Source: CALNXN01 sp942490645
Lineage (GTDB): Bacteria > Pseudomonadota > Alphaproteobacteria > Rhodobacterales > Rhodobacteraceae
Assembly: GCA_942490645.1 (NCBI GenBank)
Contig: CALNXN010000004.1
Span: 1 to 64,000, forward strand
Direction: 5' to 3'
DNA length: 64,000 bases
Translations under genes and position numbers: made by a program
Shown here: piece by piece, positions 8,141 through 16,973 of the stretch
How positions within the stretch are numbered: the first letter of the stretch is position 1
Layout: each line of letters opens with the position of its first letter
Notes under the pieces: model-generated
The model's input: the letters and a program-made list of their open reading frames with translations, nothing else
The model's database searches: none
Told to the model about the DNA's origin: nothing

Positions 8141-8253
8141 TGCGGGGGTCTCCCTGCCCAAAGCATATGTATGAGCAGGCCAAGAAAAAAGCATTATTTT
8201 TGCCATCGTCTATTGGTGATCCTTTGCCTCAACACTTGGAGGGGAAATTCAGC
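8141..8253. promoter_or_regulatory. divergent promoter region for LysR and the lyase/importer operon
   Basis: A 113-base gap between divergent starts. It contains an A/T-rich block (AAGAAAAAAGCATTATTTTT) and the ribosome site GGAGGGG at 8238-8244 for the lyase. A LysR operator would be expected here, but I could not pick one unambiguously. Confidence 0.4.
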
Positions 8254-9348
8254 GTGACAGACACCGATCAGACAATCGAACGAGGGGCGCAGGTCTCTCC
8301 GGAAATGACCATGAGCCTTTGCAAAGACCTTTCGGTTGCGATGGCCAAATTTCCGAAAGTGCGTCTCGGCCATTTTCCGACACCGCTTGAACCGATGGAC
8401 AGGCTGAGCGAAATGCTGGGCGGCCCGCGGCTTTGGGTGAAAAGAGACGATTGCACCGGACTGTCGTCCGGTGGCAACAAGACCCGCAAGCTGGAATACC
8501 TGATGGCGGATGCGCAAACGCAAGGTGCCGATACGATCCTTACCCAAGGCGCCACACAGTCCAATCATGCCCGTCAGACCACGGCCGCAGCCGCAAAACT
8601 GGGTATGGAGTGCCACATCCTTCTGGAAGACAGAACGGGATCGAACGACACCAACTATATTCTGAATGGCAATGTCTTGCTGGATCGGCTGCATGGCGCA
8701 ACCGTGTCCAAACGCGGTGGCGGCACGGACATGAACGCTGAGATGGAGGCACTGGCCGAAACGCTGCTGTCGCAAGGCAAAAAGCCCTACATCATTCCGG
8801 GCGGTGGCTCGAACGCAATCGGCGCGTTGGGCTATGTGAACTGTGCCCGCGAATTGGCGGAACAAGCGGCGGAAACAGGTCTGCACATCGATGCGCTGGT
8901 CCACGCAACCGGCAGTTCGGGTACGCAGGCCGGTCTGGTTGCCGGATTGGCCGCGATCCAAAGCGATATGCATCTGCTTGGGATCGGCGTGCGCGCCCCG
9001 CAAGAAAAGCAGGAACAGATGGTTTTTGATCTTGCCAAAAAAACAGCGGATCACCTCGATATCGGCCTCGCAATTCATCGCAGCGATGTGCGCGCGAACT
9101 GCGATTATGTCGGGCCGGGTTACGGCCTGCCAACTGATGGTATGATCGCATCTGTGAAACTCTTGGCCCAGACCGAAGGCCTTTTGTTCGATCCTGTCTA
9201 CTCGGGAAAAGGGCTGGATGGCCTGATCGACCAGATCCGCAAAGGATACTTCGACGGAATGGAGAACGTTGTTTTCCTGCACACCGGAGGAAGTGCTGCC
9301 CTGTTCGGCTACCCCGATACGTTCGGACTGCCGGGCTACACCAATTAA
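8254..9348 (+). CDS. PLP-dependent lyase, L-cysteate sulfo-lyase / D-cysteine desulfhydrase family
   Basis: Fold-type II PLP enzyme of the ACC-deaminase/D-cysteine desulfhydrase family, 364 residues from the GTG at 8254 (ribosome site GGAGGGG). The PLP lysine is K76 in SSGGNKTRKLE, and the phosphate-contacting stretch TQGATQSNHARQTTAAAAK follows. PGGGSNAIGALGYVNCA, HATGSSGTQAGLVAG and VFLHTGGSAALFGYP are also present. The strongest resemblance by eye is to CuyA, which splits L-cysteate into pyruvate, ammonia and sulfite, but close paralogues act on D-cysteine. About 30 residues precede the usual start; an internal ATG at 8341 has no ribosome site. It heads an operon with a glycine-betaine-type ABC importer, so the importer probably brings in the enzyme's substrate or a precursor. 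Confidence 0.8.
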   Translation: MTDTDQTIERGAQVSPEMTMSLCKDLSVAMAKFPKVRLGHFPTPLEPMDRLSEMLGGPRLWVKRDDCTGLSSGGNKTRKLEYLMADAQTQGADTILTQGATQSNHARQTTAAAAKLGMECHILLEDRTGSNDTNYILNGNVLLDRLHGATVSKRGGGTDMNAEMEALAETLLSQGKKPYIIPGGGSNAIGALGYVNCARELAEQAAETGLHIDALVHATGSSGTQAGLVAGLAAIQSDMHLLGIGVRAPQEKQEQMVFDLAKKTADHLDIGLAIHRSDVRANCDYVGPGYGLPTDGMIASVKLLAQTEGLLFDPVYSGKGLDGLIDQIRKGYFDGMENVVFLHTGGSAALFGYPDTFGLPGYTN

Positions 9349-9378
9349 AAAACGACAACCAACAAGGAGACTGCCACT

Positions 9379-10338
9379 ATGTCACTCAAAACCACCCTAT
9401 TATCTGCCACCCTCATGACGGCGCTCAGCGCACCCGTCTTCGCAGAAAGCGTCAAGATCGGTGTTCCGACCTGGACCGGCGCGCAGGCCATCGCTCACCT
9501 TTTGGGGGCCGTTGTTGAAATGCGGATCGGCGGCACCGTCGAATATGTTCCGGGCAACAACGCCACGATTTTTCAGGCCATGGATCAGGGCAAAGGCGAC
9601 ATAGATGTACACCCCGATGTCTGGCTGCCCAATCAGGAAAGCTTTACCAAGAAATACGTCGATGAGGCGGGAACCGTGACCCTGTCTTCCAACCCTTACG
9701 AAGGGAATCAGGGCTTTTGCGTTTCGCAGGACTTTGCCAAGGCCAACGACATCTCCGATATCACCGATCTTGGGCGCCCTGACGTCGCCGCCTTGATGGA
9801 CAGTGACGGCAACGGCAAAGGCGAGATGTGGATCGGCGCGCCCGGATGGGCATCGGCCAACGTGAATGAGGTCAAGACCCGCGACTATGGTCTGCTGGAT
9901 TTCATCGAACCCGTACGCGCCGAGGAAAGCGTGAAAACCGCCCGCATCAAGGATTCCATCACCAAGGGTGAGGGCTATGCCTTTTATTGCTACAAGCCAC
10001 ATGCGGTCTGGTTCATGTTCGACGTCGAAATGCTGACAGAGCCGACATTCGACCCGGCCAAATACGTGATGATCCAGCCTTCCGACGATGCGGATTGGTA
10101 TGAAAAATCCAGCGTCGCGACCAAGGATGCTCTGAAAGAAGTCCAGATCGCCTGGTCGAACTCGCTTGTGGACCGGTCGCCTGCGATTGCGGAATTCTTT
10201 GCCAACTTTTCGCTGACAGCCGATGACGTCAGTGGGTTTGCCTATGAAATCAGTGGCAAGGGTCGCGATCCGGCCGAGGTTGCGCGCGAGTGGGTCGAAG
10301 CCAACCCCGAACGCGTGGACGGATGGCTGGGTCTCTGA
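9379..10338 (+). CDS. glycine-betaine-type ABC transporter substrate-binding protein
   Basis: Periplasmic binding protein of the OpuAC/ProX superfamily, 319 residues, with a clear signal peptide (MSLKTTLLSATLMTALSAPVFA, cut before ESVKIG). The ribosome site AAGGAG precedes the ATG. Family features include KIGVPTWTGAQAIAHLL, the DVHPDVWLPNQ block and WIGAPGWASANVNEVK. Members bind quaternary amines or other zwitterions in an aromatic cage; several tryptophans and tyrosines are present, but the ligand cannot be read off. It lies 30 bases after the PLP lyase gene and 96 bases before the ATPase gene, so one transcript is likely. Confidence 0.88.
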   Translation: MSLKTTLLSATLMTALSAPVFAESVKIGVPTWTGAQAIAHLLGAVVEMRIGGTVEYVPGNNATIFQAMDQGKGDIDVHPDVWLPNQESFTKKYVDEAGTVTLSSNPYEGNQGFCVSQDFAKANDISDITDLGRPDVAALMDSDGNGKGEMWIGAPGWASANVNEVKTRDYGLLDFIEPVRAEESVKTARIKDSITKGEGYAFYCYKPHAVWFMFDVEMLTEPTFDPAKYVMIQPSDDADWYEKSSVATKDALKEVQIAWSNSLVDRSPAIAEFFANFSLTADDVSGFAYEISGKGRDPAEVAREWVEANPERVDGWLGL

Positions 10339-10434
10339 TCCGCCTGTCGCTTTGAAACTGACGCGCGCGGGTCTCACCGCGCGCGTCACGTCCCCCAGAC
10401 GGACACAGGTTGCGGCGATGGAGCGCGATCCGGC

Positions 10435-11490
10435 ATGAACCAAGACATAGTCATCGAGATCTCCAACGTCTGGAAGATTTTCGGAGCCCGCCCGGAAGAC
10501 GCCCTGAAAGCGATCCGCGACCGGGGCCTGACCAAGCCGGAAGTCTTGCAGGAGTTTAACGCGGTGGTCGGTGTGGCCGATGTCAGCCTGTCGGTAAACC
10601 GGGGCGAGATCTTTTGCATCATGGGTCTGTCGGGCAGCGGCAAATCAACGCTTGTGCGCCATTTCAATCGCCTGTTGGAACCAACCGACGGCCGGATCGA
10701 GATCGAAGGCACCGACGTTATGGCGCTGGGGCCGCGCGATCTTCAGAATTTCCGCAATCAAAAGATCGGTATGGTCTTTCAGAATTTCGCGCTCATGCCG
10801 CATCGGTCTGTTTTGGACAATGTGGCCATGCCCTTGGAAATCCGGCAGGTTGCCAAGAACGAACGGATGCGTCAGGCCGCCGCGATCCTTGATATCGTCG
10901 AGCTTGGCGCCTGGGGCGCGAAATTCGCGCATGAGCTTTCGGGCGGTATGCAGCAACGCGTCGGTCTGGCACGCGCACTGGCGGCAAACCCGGATGTTCT
11001 GTTGATGGATGAGCCATTTTCGGCGCTCGACCCGCTTATTCGGCGGCAGTTGCAGGATGAATTCATCCGACTGTCCAAAATCCTCAAAAAAACGACCGTG
11101 TTCATCACTCACGATCTTGACGAAGCGGTGCGCATCGGCGACCGCATTGCCATCATGCGCGACGGCAAGATGGTGCAGATGGGCACTGCCGAAGACATCG
11201 TTATGAACCCGGCCGATGAATATGTTGCCGACTTCGTGGCGGGGATATCGCGGCTCAAGGTCGTGCATGCCGATGCCGTGATGCAACCGCTGCAAGCTTT
11301 CGTCGCCAAGGGCGGAACGGTGCCACCAGACGCACCCGGCGTGACAGGAGCCGAAACCCTCAGCAACCTGATCACGCTTGCCATCAATGACGACAAACCA
11401 ATCCTCGTAAAGCATGACGGCGTTGATGTCGGTGTCATCACACGCGCGGATCTTTTGCGTACTGTGGTCGAAGGGACGGAAATGTCATGA
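10435..11490 (+). CDS. glycine-betaine-type ABC transporter ATPase
   Basis: ATPase subunit of the ProV/OpuAA type, 351 residues. Walker A is GLSGSGKST at residues 64-72, the signature is LSGGMQQRVGLARAL, Walker B is VLLMDEPFSALDP, and the switch histidine lies in FITHDLDEA. The N-terminal NVWKIFGARPEDALK and long linker are typical of this subclass. The C-terminal region from about 265 is a regulatory CBS-type segment (ILVKHDGVDVGVITRADLLR). It overlaps the permease start by four bases (ATGA), so the two are translationally coupled. Confidence 0.92.
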   Translation: MNQDIVIEISNVWKIFGARPEDALKAIRDRGLTKPEVLQEFNAVVGVADVSLSVNRGEIFCIMGLSGSGKSTLVRHFNRLLEPTDGRIEIEGTDVMALGPRDLQNFRNQKIGMVFQNFALMPHRSVLDNVAMPLEIRQVAKNERMRQAAAILDIVELGAWGAKFAHELSGGMQQRVGLARALAANPDVLLMDEPFSALDPLIRRQLQDEFIRLSKILKKTTVFITHDLDEAVRIGDRIAIMRDGKMVQMGTAEDIVMNPADEYVADFVAGISRLKVVHADAVMQPLQAFVAKGGTVPPDAPGVTGAETLSNLITLAINDDKPILVKHDGVDVGVITRADLLRTVVEGTEMS

Positions 11491-13028
11491 GAGACGCAGA
11501 TATCAATCCGCTGGAAGATACCGAAAGCGCAGCAGCACTGGCCTACGCCGAAGAACGCAAGGACAACATCCGCACCTTTGTGCGCACCAGCCCCGACTAC
11601 TACATCACCAATTTCGACAAAGTCGGTGCTTCGTCGAGGTTCACGCCGACGTTCAACGCCATGGCCGGCTTGTTCGGTCCGATCTGGTTTGGCGCGCGGG
11701 GGCTGTGGTCTTGGGCGTTGCCGTTTCTGATCATCGAAGCCATTGCGCTCGTGCAGATCGCGCGGGGGCTCTTTGGCGATCTGGCTGCGGATGCCATGGC
11801 GCGCATCGCCTCTATTGAGGGCACATTGGACTTGCGCCGTCAGCAACTTGCCGCAGCCATCGAAAGCGGATCAGACAGGGTGGACGCGTTCAAGCGCGCC
11901 GTTGACGGGCTCGAGGCCAACATCGGCGGCATTAGGGACGAGGCCGAAGCGCTGGCCGAACAGGGGCCGAGCATTGTGCTGATGGGTCTGGTGATCCTGA
12001 TCGTCATCAAGCTGGTGCAGGCCATGACGGCCAACTGGGCATTGGAGGCACGCTTCTCCGAATGGCTGTCCGATCGCACGATCCGGTCCGGCCTGCCGGT
12101 TGGGCAGATCGCCTTCAGCGCGATATTCATGGTGCTGATTGTGTCTGTGGCCATGGTTCACTACAGCTTTCCAGGGCGCTACAGCCTGCTGAGCGCGTTT
12201 CCCACTGATCCCAATATCCGCCTGACGGGCATCGCCTGGGTCGAGGATTTCATCGCCTTTTGCGTGCGCAACAGCGAGGCGTTCTTTGATGGGCTCACCA
12301 TCGGGATCCGTACGATCCTCGACGCGCTCGAAGTCATTCTGGTGCAAACCCCGTGGATCGTGATTGTCAGCCTTATCGTGCTACTCACATGGCTCACGGC
12401 AGGCATTCGCACTGCGATCTATTCCAGTGCCTTTCTGGGCTACATGGGCCTTTTGGGCTTTTGGGAGGCGGCAATGACCACGCTGGCGCTTCTTGGTACG
12501 GCGGCTTGCCTGTCGATTGCGATCGGCATTCCACTGGGCATGTTCGCCGCGCGGCGGCCACGGTTTTATGCCTTCATCCAGCCGATCATGGACTTCATGC
12601 AAACCATGCCCGCATTCGTTTTCATGGTCCCGGTCATTGCCTTTTTCGGGGTCGGCAAACCAGCCGCTGTGATCGTCACGATGATTTTCGGCGGCACACC
12701 CGTTGTGCGCCTGACGGTGCTTGGCCTGCGCGGCGTGCCCGAAAGCGTGCGCGAAGCGGCGATCTCCTTTGGTGCGAATAAATGGTATTTGCTGACCCGC
12801 GTAGACTTGCCACTTGCAGGCCCGTCGATCAGGGCGGGGATCAACCAGACCATCATGCTGTCGCTGGCGATGGTTGTTGTGGCGTCGTTGATCGGGGCCA
12901 AGGGCCTTGGCGAAGACGTCCTTGAAGCGCTGCAATATGCGAATGTGGGGCAAGGTATTCTAGCCGGTTTCGCCATCCTCTTCTGCGCTATGATCCTTGA
13001 CCGGATCGTGCAGGGTCAGCGCAAGTGA
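11487..13028 (+). CDS. glycine-betaine-type ABC transporter permease with N-terminal extension
   Basis: Inner-membrane permease, 513 residues, against roughly 280-350 for ordinary ProW/OpuAB. The binding-protein-dependent transport domain is C-terminal (about 325-510) and includes the EAA-type loop VPESVREAAISFGANKW. The extra N-terminus has a membrane segment near 73-95, a polar helical stretch rich in heptad-like E/R/L positions near 100-158 that looks like a coiled coil, and further membrane segments near 162-180 and 207-226. This extension is not part of the core transporter and may sense or oligomerise. It overlaps the ATPase gene before it and the hydrolase gene after it. Confidence 0.9.
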   Translation: MRDADINPLEDTESAAALAYAEERKDNIRTFVRTSPDYYITNFDKVGASSRFTPTFNAMAGLFGPIWFGARGLWSWALPFLIIEAIALVQIARGLFGDLAADAMARIASIEGTLDLRRQQLAAAIESGSDRVDAFKRAVDGLEANIGGIRDEAEALAEQGPSIVLMGLVILIVIKLVQAMTANWALEARFSEWLSDRTIRSGLPVGQIAFSAIFMVLIVSVAMVHYSFPGRYSLLSAFPTDPNIRLTGIAWVEDFIAFCVRNSEAFFDGLTIGIRTILDALEVILVQTPWIVIVSLIVLLTWLTAGIRTAIYSSAFLGYMGLLGFWEAAMTTLALLGTAACLSIAIGIPLGMFAARRPRFYAFIQPIMDFMQTMPAFVFMVPVIAFFGVGKPAAVIVTMIFGGTPVVRLTVLGLRGVPESVREAAISFGANKWYLLTRVDLPLAGPSIRAGINQTIMLSLAMVVVASLIGAKGLGEDVLEALQYANVGQGILAGFAILFCAMILDRIVQGQRK

Positions 13029-13750
13029 ACACGGTGGTTTTGGTCCATGGGTTCATGGGCGGAAGCGCGCAGTGGGATACGCAGGTCGCGGCCCTGAGCG
13101 ACAGGTACAATGTCATCGCGCCCGATCTGCCGGGGTTTGGTGCAAACACTGATTTGCCCGCGCTGCGCACGATACCCGCTTTTGCCGAATGGGTGATTGC
13201 GGAGCTGCGGCAACAGGGCGTCAAGCGATACCACCTGCTGGGCCACTCAATGGGCGGTATGATCGTGCAAGAAATGGCCCGCATGGATCAGGACAATATC
13301 GACCGCCTCGTTCTTTACGGCACCGGCGCTGTCGGCGTCCTACCCGGACGCTTTGAAACGATCGCACAAAGCAAGGCCCGTGCAATTGCGGACGGCGCGC
13401 AGGCCACGGCACGACGCATCGCAGCGACGTGGTTCTTGCACCGTGAAAACGCGCCGGCTTTTGAAGCCTGCGCCGCCATCGCTGAAAAAGCCTCCGCTGA
13501 GGCTATCCAAGCTGGTCTGGATGCCATGCAAGACTGGCGTGGCGAGGATGCCCTGCCCGGCCTGACGCCCGAAACGCTGGTTCTTTGGGGCGACGGAGAC
13601 CGGACATACAACTGGGACCAAACGCGGCAACTCTGGAAAACGATCCCCAGAACGAACCTCGCTGTTTTGCCCGGCTGTGCGCATGCGGTTCATCTTGAAC
13701 TGCCGGAGGTCTTCAACCAGTTGGTGGATGGCTTTCTGTCAAAACCGTAG
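13025..13750 (+). CDS. alpha/beta-hydrolase
   Basis: Cytoplasmic alpha/beta-hydrolase of 241 residues, starting at GTG 13025, which overlaps the permease stop (GTGA). The oxyanion-hole motif HGFMGGSAQWD opens the protein; the nucleophile is S75 in GHSMGG; the acid is in LVLWGDGDRTY; the catalytic histidine is in LPGCAHAVHLELP. The triad is complete. Co-translation with the importer argues that it acts on the imported compound, for example by cleaving an ester or amide before the PLP lyase acts, but the substrate is not known. Confidence 0.88.
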   Translation: MNTVVLVHGFMGGSAQWDTQVAALSDRYNVIAPDLPGFGANTDLPALRTIPAFAEWVIAELRQQGVKRYHLLGHSMGGMIVQEMARMDQDNIDRLVLYGTGAVGVLPGRFETIAQSKARAIADGAQATARRIAATWFLHRENAPAFEACAAIAEKASAEAIQAGLDAMQDWRGEDALPGLTPETLVLWGDGDRTYNWDQTRQLWKTIPRTNLAVLPGCAHAVHLELPEVFNQLVDGFLSKP

Positions 13751-13939
13751 CGCAGGTCGATCAGCAGCACCGTATTCGCGCGCACTTGGGCTTAGCCCGG
13801 ACGCTTCACATCGGACAAGCGACGCTGCCCGACCCGCATGGTAGGGCGCATGTTTGGCAATGGACAGTACCCGTAAACGCTCTAGCTGCGCCGCACGGGG
13901 TTTTGCGATCTGGCCCATGCACAACATCAAGGGAACGTC

Positions 13940-14476
13940 ATGGACAAGCGTTTGGTGGTGGAACTGATCCCCGGTCCGGCCTTTCTGATCGGGAATGCCG
14001 TTGGTGGCTTGTTCGTCGGGGCAGGTTTTGCTGCGGTCGCAACAGCACTTGCTATCGTGTTGCGCTGGAAATGGGACCGCAGCCTGCCTTGGATGGCCGT
14101 CTCCATCTTTGTGCTGACGCTTACCCTGCTGGCGGCCGGTTTGGTTTTGGACGACGCAAACTACGTCAAATTGAGCAACACCGTCGGCTCACTAGCATTC
14201 GCGGCGATCATCGCGCTGGGGATGTGTCTTCGACCCTCGCTCCTGCGTCGTACGCTTGGCTATTCGCTCCACATGACCGATCAAGGATGGCGCGTTTTGC
14301 ATTTGGGCTGGATTACCGCTTCTCTCGCGCGCGCCGCCGCAAACGAGGTCGTCTGGCGCAACACCTCGGACCGCACATGGGCGATCTACAACGGTGTGAC
14401 CGATATCGCGTGGATCGGTGTCTTCTTCCTCATCACATCAGCTATTGCACATAGATTTTGGGTGGAACCAGAGTGA
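13940..14476 (+). CDS. YciB/IspZ-family inner-membrane protein
   Basis: A 178-residue multi-pass membrane protein with about five hydrophobic segments. The family marker is the conserved C-terminal third: LTDQGWRVLHLGW-type sequence followed by NEVVWRNTSDRTWAIYNGVTD. The start has AAGGGA upstream. YciB proteins affect cell-envelope synthesis and septation. It differs from the short canonical form in its N-terminal segment (LIPGPAFLIGNAVGGLFVGA), so it may be a divergent paralogue. It stands alone between the importer operon and a convergent VOC gene. Confidence 0.8.
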   Translation: MDKRLVVELIPGPAFLIGNAVGGLFVGAGFAAVATALAIVLRWKWDRSLPWMAVSIFVLTLTLLAAGLVLDDANYVKLSNTVGSLAFAAIIALGMCLRPSLLRRTLGYSLHMTDQGWRVLHLGWITASLARAAANEVVWRNTSDRTWAIYNGVTDIAWIGVFFLITSAIAHRFWVEPE

Positions 14477-14542
14477 CACGGGAACAATTCAACTGAACCT
14501 GTTCTGCAAATCATGATGTACCCAACGCCGCCGAGACCCGCG

Positions 14543-14959
14543 TCAGTCGTCTCGTCCAGGTTCATTCGGATCGCTGGAAAACAATGCGATCTTGTTGCCT
14601 TGTGGGTCGCGAAGATACCCAACATAAAAATGAGGCCCATACGACGCGCGAAAGCCCGGTTGGCCTTCGTCAGAGCCCCCGGCGGCAAGTGCGGCGGCGT
14701 GAAGGTCGCGAACCTGCGCCTGATTGCGCGCTTCAAAAGCGACCATAGCACCGTTTCCTGCTGAGGCCGGACGCCCATCGAAGGTTGGTTTGACGTAGAA
14801 ATCAGGCTGAACGGGAGATTTCCCCGGCTCAACGGGCAGCACATAGCTCAGTCCCTCGGGGCCCTCCTCCAGCCCGTAATCAAGGGCTGGCAAGAACGCG
14901 GAATAGAACCGTTTCGCCTGCGCAATGTCATCAGCGCCAACAGTGACATAAGCAATCAT
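14543..14959 (-). CDS. VOC/glyoxalase-superfamily protein
   Basis: A 138-residue single-domain vicinal-oxygen-chelate protein starting MIAYVTVGADDIAQAKRFYS at 14959; the upstream in-frame region to 15016 is not family-like. The C-terminal metal-site stretch GYLRDPQGNKIALF is present. Proteins of this shape are often fosfomycin- or bleomycin-resistance-like or of unknown lyase function. Nothing nearby points to a substrate. Confidence 0.82.
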   Translation of the reverse strand: MIAYVTVGADDIAQAKRFYSAFLPALDYGLEEGPEGLSYVLPVEPGKSPVQPDFYVKPTFDGRPASAGNGAMVAFEARNQAQVRDLHAAALAAGGSDEGQPGFRASYGPHFYVGYLRDPQGNKIALFSSDPNEPGRDD

Positions 14960-15158
14960 ACCGTGTGTTTCTTTCCGAACTTTGGTTGTAACAAGCAGCG
15001 TATAGCACGATGCCAAGCAGACACATCACTCGGCTCAACAGGCGTCACCTGTAGAGCGCATTTCCACAACGCCAACCGCGACACCGCTGCGGCGCAAGAC
15101 GACAAAGTCCCGCAATCCGGTATACGGTCACCTGTTGGCCCCGACAGACTTCTTCTTA

Positions 15159-16190
15159 TTACATCGGCATCAAGGCCCAGTAATCCAGATCCAACAAAAC
15201 ACCCGGCAGGTACTTGCCATCCTCGCCCTTCAACTCGAAAGGCGCGCCGCCCTTCGTGGCGACCAGCCGCAAGCGGATAGCGCCAACGCCGGGGGCGGAT
15301 GTTTCGGCCTTGTCCAGCACTTCGGACCATGCGCGCACCGTGTCACCGGCCAGGCACGGGTTGGCATGTGCACCCGCGTTCAACCCCACGATCATCTGCG
15401 CGTTGGCCAAGCCATTGAAACTGAGCGCGCGGGCCATCGAAATCACATGACCACCGTAGATCAAGCGCGAGCCATCAGGCCGGGCGGAGGTGTCGAAATG
15501 GACCTTGGCGGTGTTCTGCCACAGGCGCGTGGCCATCATATGCTCGGCCTCTTCGATGGTCACCCCGTCCACATGGTCGATCCGCTCGCCCACGGCATAG
15601 TCGCCCCAACGGTGCGGCTCACCGGCCAGATCAAAGTTGTAATTGGTGAAATCCAGCCCCTCCGGCACCACGATCTGATCGGATGTCAGCGGGTCAAAAT
15701 GGCTGGGCACGACCGTTTTCGGTGCCGGGGCCGAAATATCGCGTTTCCGGACCATCACCCAACGCTGGTAATCCAGCACCGTTTCACCGTGCTGGTTGCG
15801 CCCGGTTGTGTGCACGAACACCACGCCGGTCTTGCCATTGGAGTTTTGTTTGACCCCGATCACCTCGGAGGTTGAGGTCAGCGTATCACCCAGCCACACC
15901 GGGCGGTGCCAGCGGCCTTGCGCATAACCCAGATTGGCGACCGCATTCAGCGACACATCCGGCACGGTTTTGCCAAAGACCACGTGAAAGGCGGCCATGT
16001 CATCCAGCGGGCTGGCTGCAAGCCCACAGGCGCGCGCAAATTCATCCGATGAATACAGCGCATGACGCGCTGGATAAAGCGCGTGATAGAGCGCCCGTTC
16101 GCCTGATCCTACGGTGCGCGGGCCGGCATGGGTCAGCACCTGACCGACGGCGTAATCTTCGAAAAAGCGGCCTGCGTTGGTCTTGACCAT
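15159..16190 (-). CDS. mch: mesaconyl-CoA hydratase (beta-methylmalyl-CoA dehydratase)
   Basis: MaoC-like hotdog hydratase of 343 residues, the usual length for the enzyme that interconverts mesaconyl-CoA and beta-methylmalyl-CoA in the ethylmalonyl-CoA pathway of acetate assimilation. The start MVKTNAGRFFEDYAVGQVL and the tandem MaoC halves (GRWHRPVWLGDTLTSTSEVI in the first, LIYGGHVISMARALSFNGLA in the second) match this family well. It directly follows DUF1737 and NnrU genes, with a malyl-CoA thioesterase-type gene upstream on the same strand, which reinforces the assignment. Confidence 0.92.
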   Translation of the reverse strand: MVKTNAGRFFEDYAVGQVLTHAGPRTVGSGERALYHALYPARHALYSSDEFARACGLAASPLDDMAAFHVVFGKTVPDVSLNAVANLGYAQGRWHRPVWLGDTLTSTSEVIGVKQNSNGKTGVVFVHTTGRNQHGETVLDYQRWVMVRKRDISAPAPKTVVPSHFDPLTSDQIVVPEGLDFTNYNFDLAGEPHRWGDYAVGERIDHVDGVTIEEAEHMMATRLWQNTAKVHFDTSARPDGSRLIYGGHVISMARALSFNGLANAQMIVGLNAGAHANPCLAGDTVRAWSEVLDKAETSAPGVGAIRLRLVATKGGAPFELKGEDGKYLPGVLLDLDYWALMPM

Positions 16191-16394
16191 TCAGTGGGCT
16201 CCCAGCTTGGTGTCGGGTGTATAGGTGCCGCTTACCTCCTTGACCACCGCCTGCCCGCAGCGCATCACACCGCTGGCCTGATCGAATGTCTGCGTGGGCG
16301 AGCCATATAGCTCCCAACCCTTGTTCAAGGCGTCTGTAACCTTGTGGCAAAAGGCTGACGTGTCCTCTTCGGACAGGAAACGATAGAGTTTCAT
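16191..16394 (-). CDS. DUF1737 protein
   Basis: A 67-residue protein that matches DUF1737 over its full length (MKLYRFLSEEDTSAFCHKV, ALNKGWELYGSP). Its stop codon abuts the start of the mesaconyl-CoA hydratase gene, so translation is probably coupled. Function is unknown, but it is a common neighbour of these genes in Rhodobacterales. Confidence 0.85.
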   Translation of the reverse strand: MKLYRFLSEEDTSAFCHKVTDALNKGWELYGSPTQTFDQASGVMRCGQAVVKEVSGTYTPDTKLGAH

Positions 16395-16409
16395 GGGGTC
16401 TCCGTTGGA

Positions 16410-16967
16410 TCAGCTGGGGAAGGGGTAATAGCCCAGCCATGTGTGGACCAAGGCGATCAGCACGAACAGCACCAGCGTGATCACCGTCAGACGGATCAGC
16501 GTGGCGCGCCCAGCGGTTTCAGGCGGCGTCCAATCCGGCTCCGCGCGGTTGATCAGGATGACGGACCCAACAGCCCACCCCAACAGACCGCCAAACAGAA
16601 TGATCGATGCCAGATCGCCGTTGACCAGCAAATGGCCCAGCGCCCAGATTTTCACAGCCGTCAGCTGTGGGTGGCGGATTTTGTTGGCGGGCCAGATTTT
16701 GGCCCCCTTTGCCGCAGAAGATCCAAATACCCAGAGCGCCAAAAGCATCAGCAGGTTGTTGATGTGGACCATGAACGACGGCGGCGCCCAGACGTAGACA
16801 AACTCCGCCCCACGGTAACCGATGATCATCAAGACCAACGATATGACCAGCAAAACGGCTACGATGCCCTTGCCCGTGTCGCCCAGCGCGGCGCGCCGTT
16901 CCGGCATCAGCCGCTTGAAGTAATGCGCCGCGATCCAGAGGATCAGGCCGAGGATCAGAAGCGTCAT
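16410..16967 (-). CDS. NnrU-family membrane protein
   Basis: A 185-residue multi-pass protein of the NnrU family. Characteristic features are the opening membrane helix with LWIAAHYFKRLMPERR, the HPQLTAVKIWALGHLLVNGD stretch and a final membrane helix. NnrU was named for nitric-oxide-linked regulation, but most homologues have no defined role. It sits 6 bases after the malyl-CoA thioesterase gene and 15 bases before DUF1737. Confidence 0.88.
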   Translation of the reverse strand: MTLLILGLILWIAAHYFKRLMPERRAALGDTGKGIVAVLLVISLVLMIIGYRGAEFVYVWAPPSFMVHINNLLMLLALWVFGSSAAKGAKIWPANKIRHPQLTAVKIWALGHLLVNGDLASIILFGGLLGWAVGSVILINRAEPDWTPPETAGRATLIRLTVITLVLFVLIALVHTWLGYYPFPS

Positions 16968-16973
16968 GTCAGT

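Noticed and set aside
8194..9282. A 362-residue minus-strand frame opposite the PLP lyase.
   Set aside because: It is the GC-driven shadow of a well-defined gene; composition is His/Arg/Gln-rich and no domain is recognisable.
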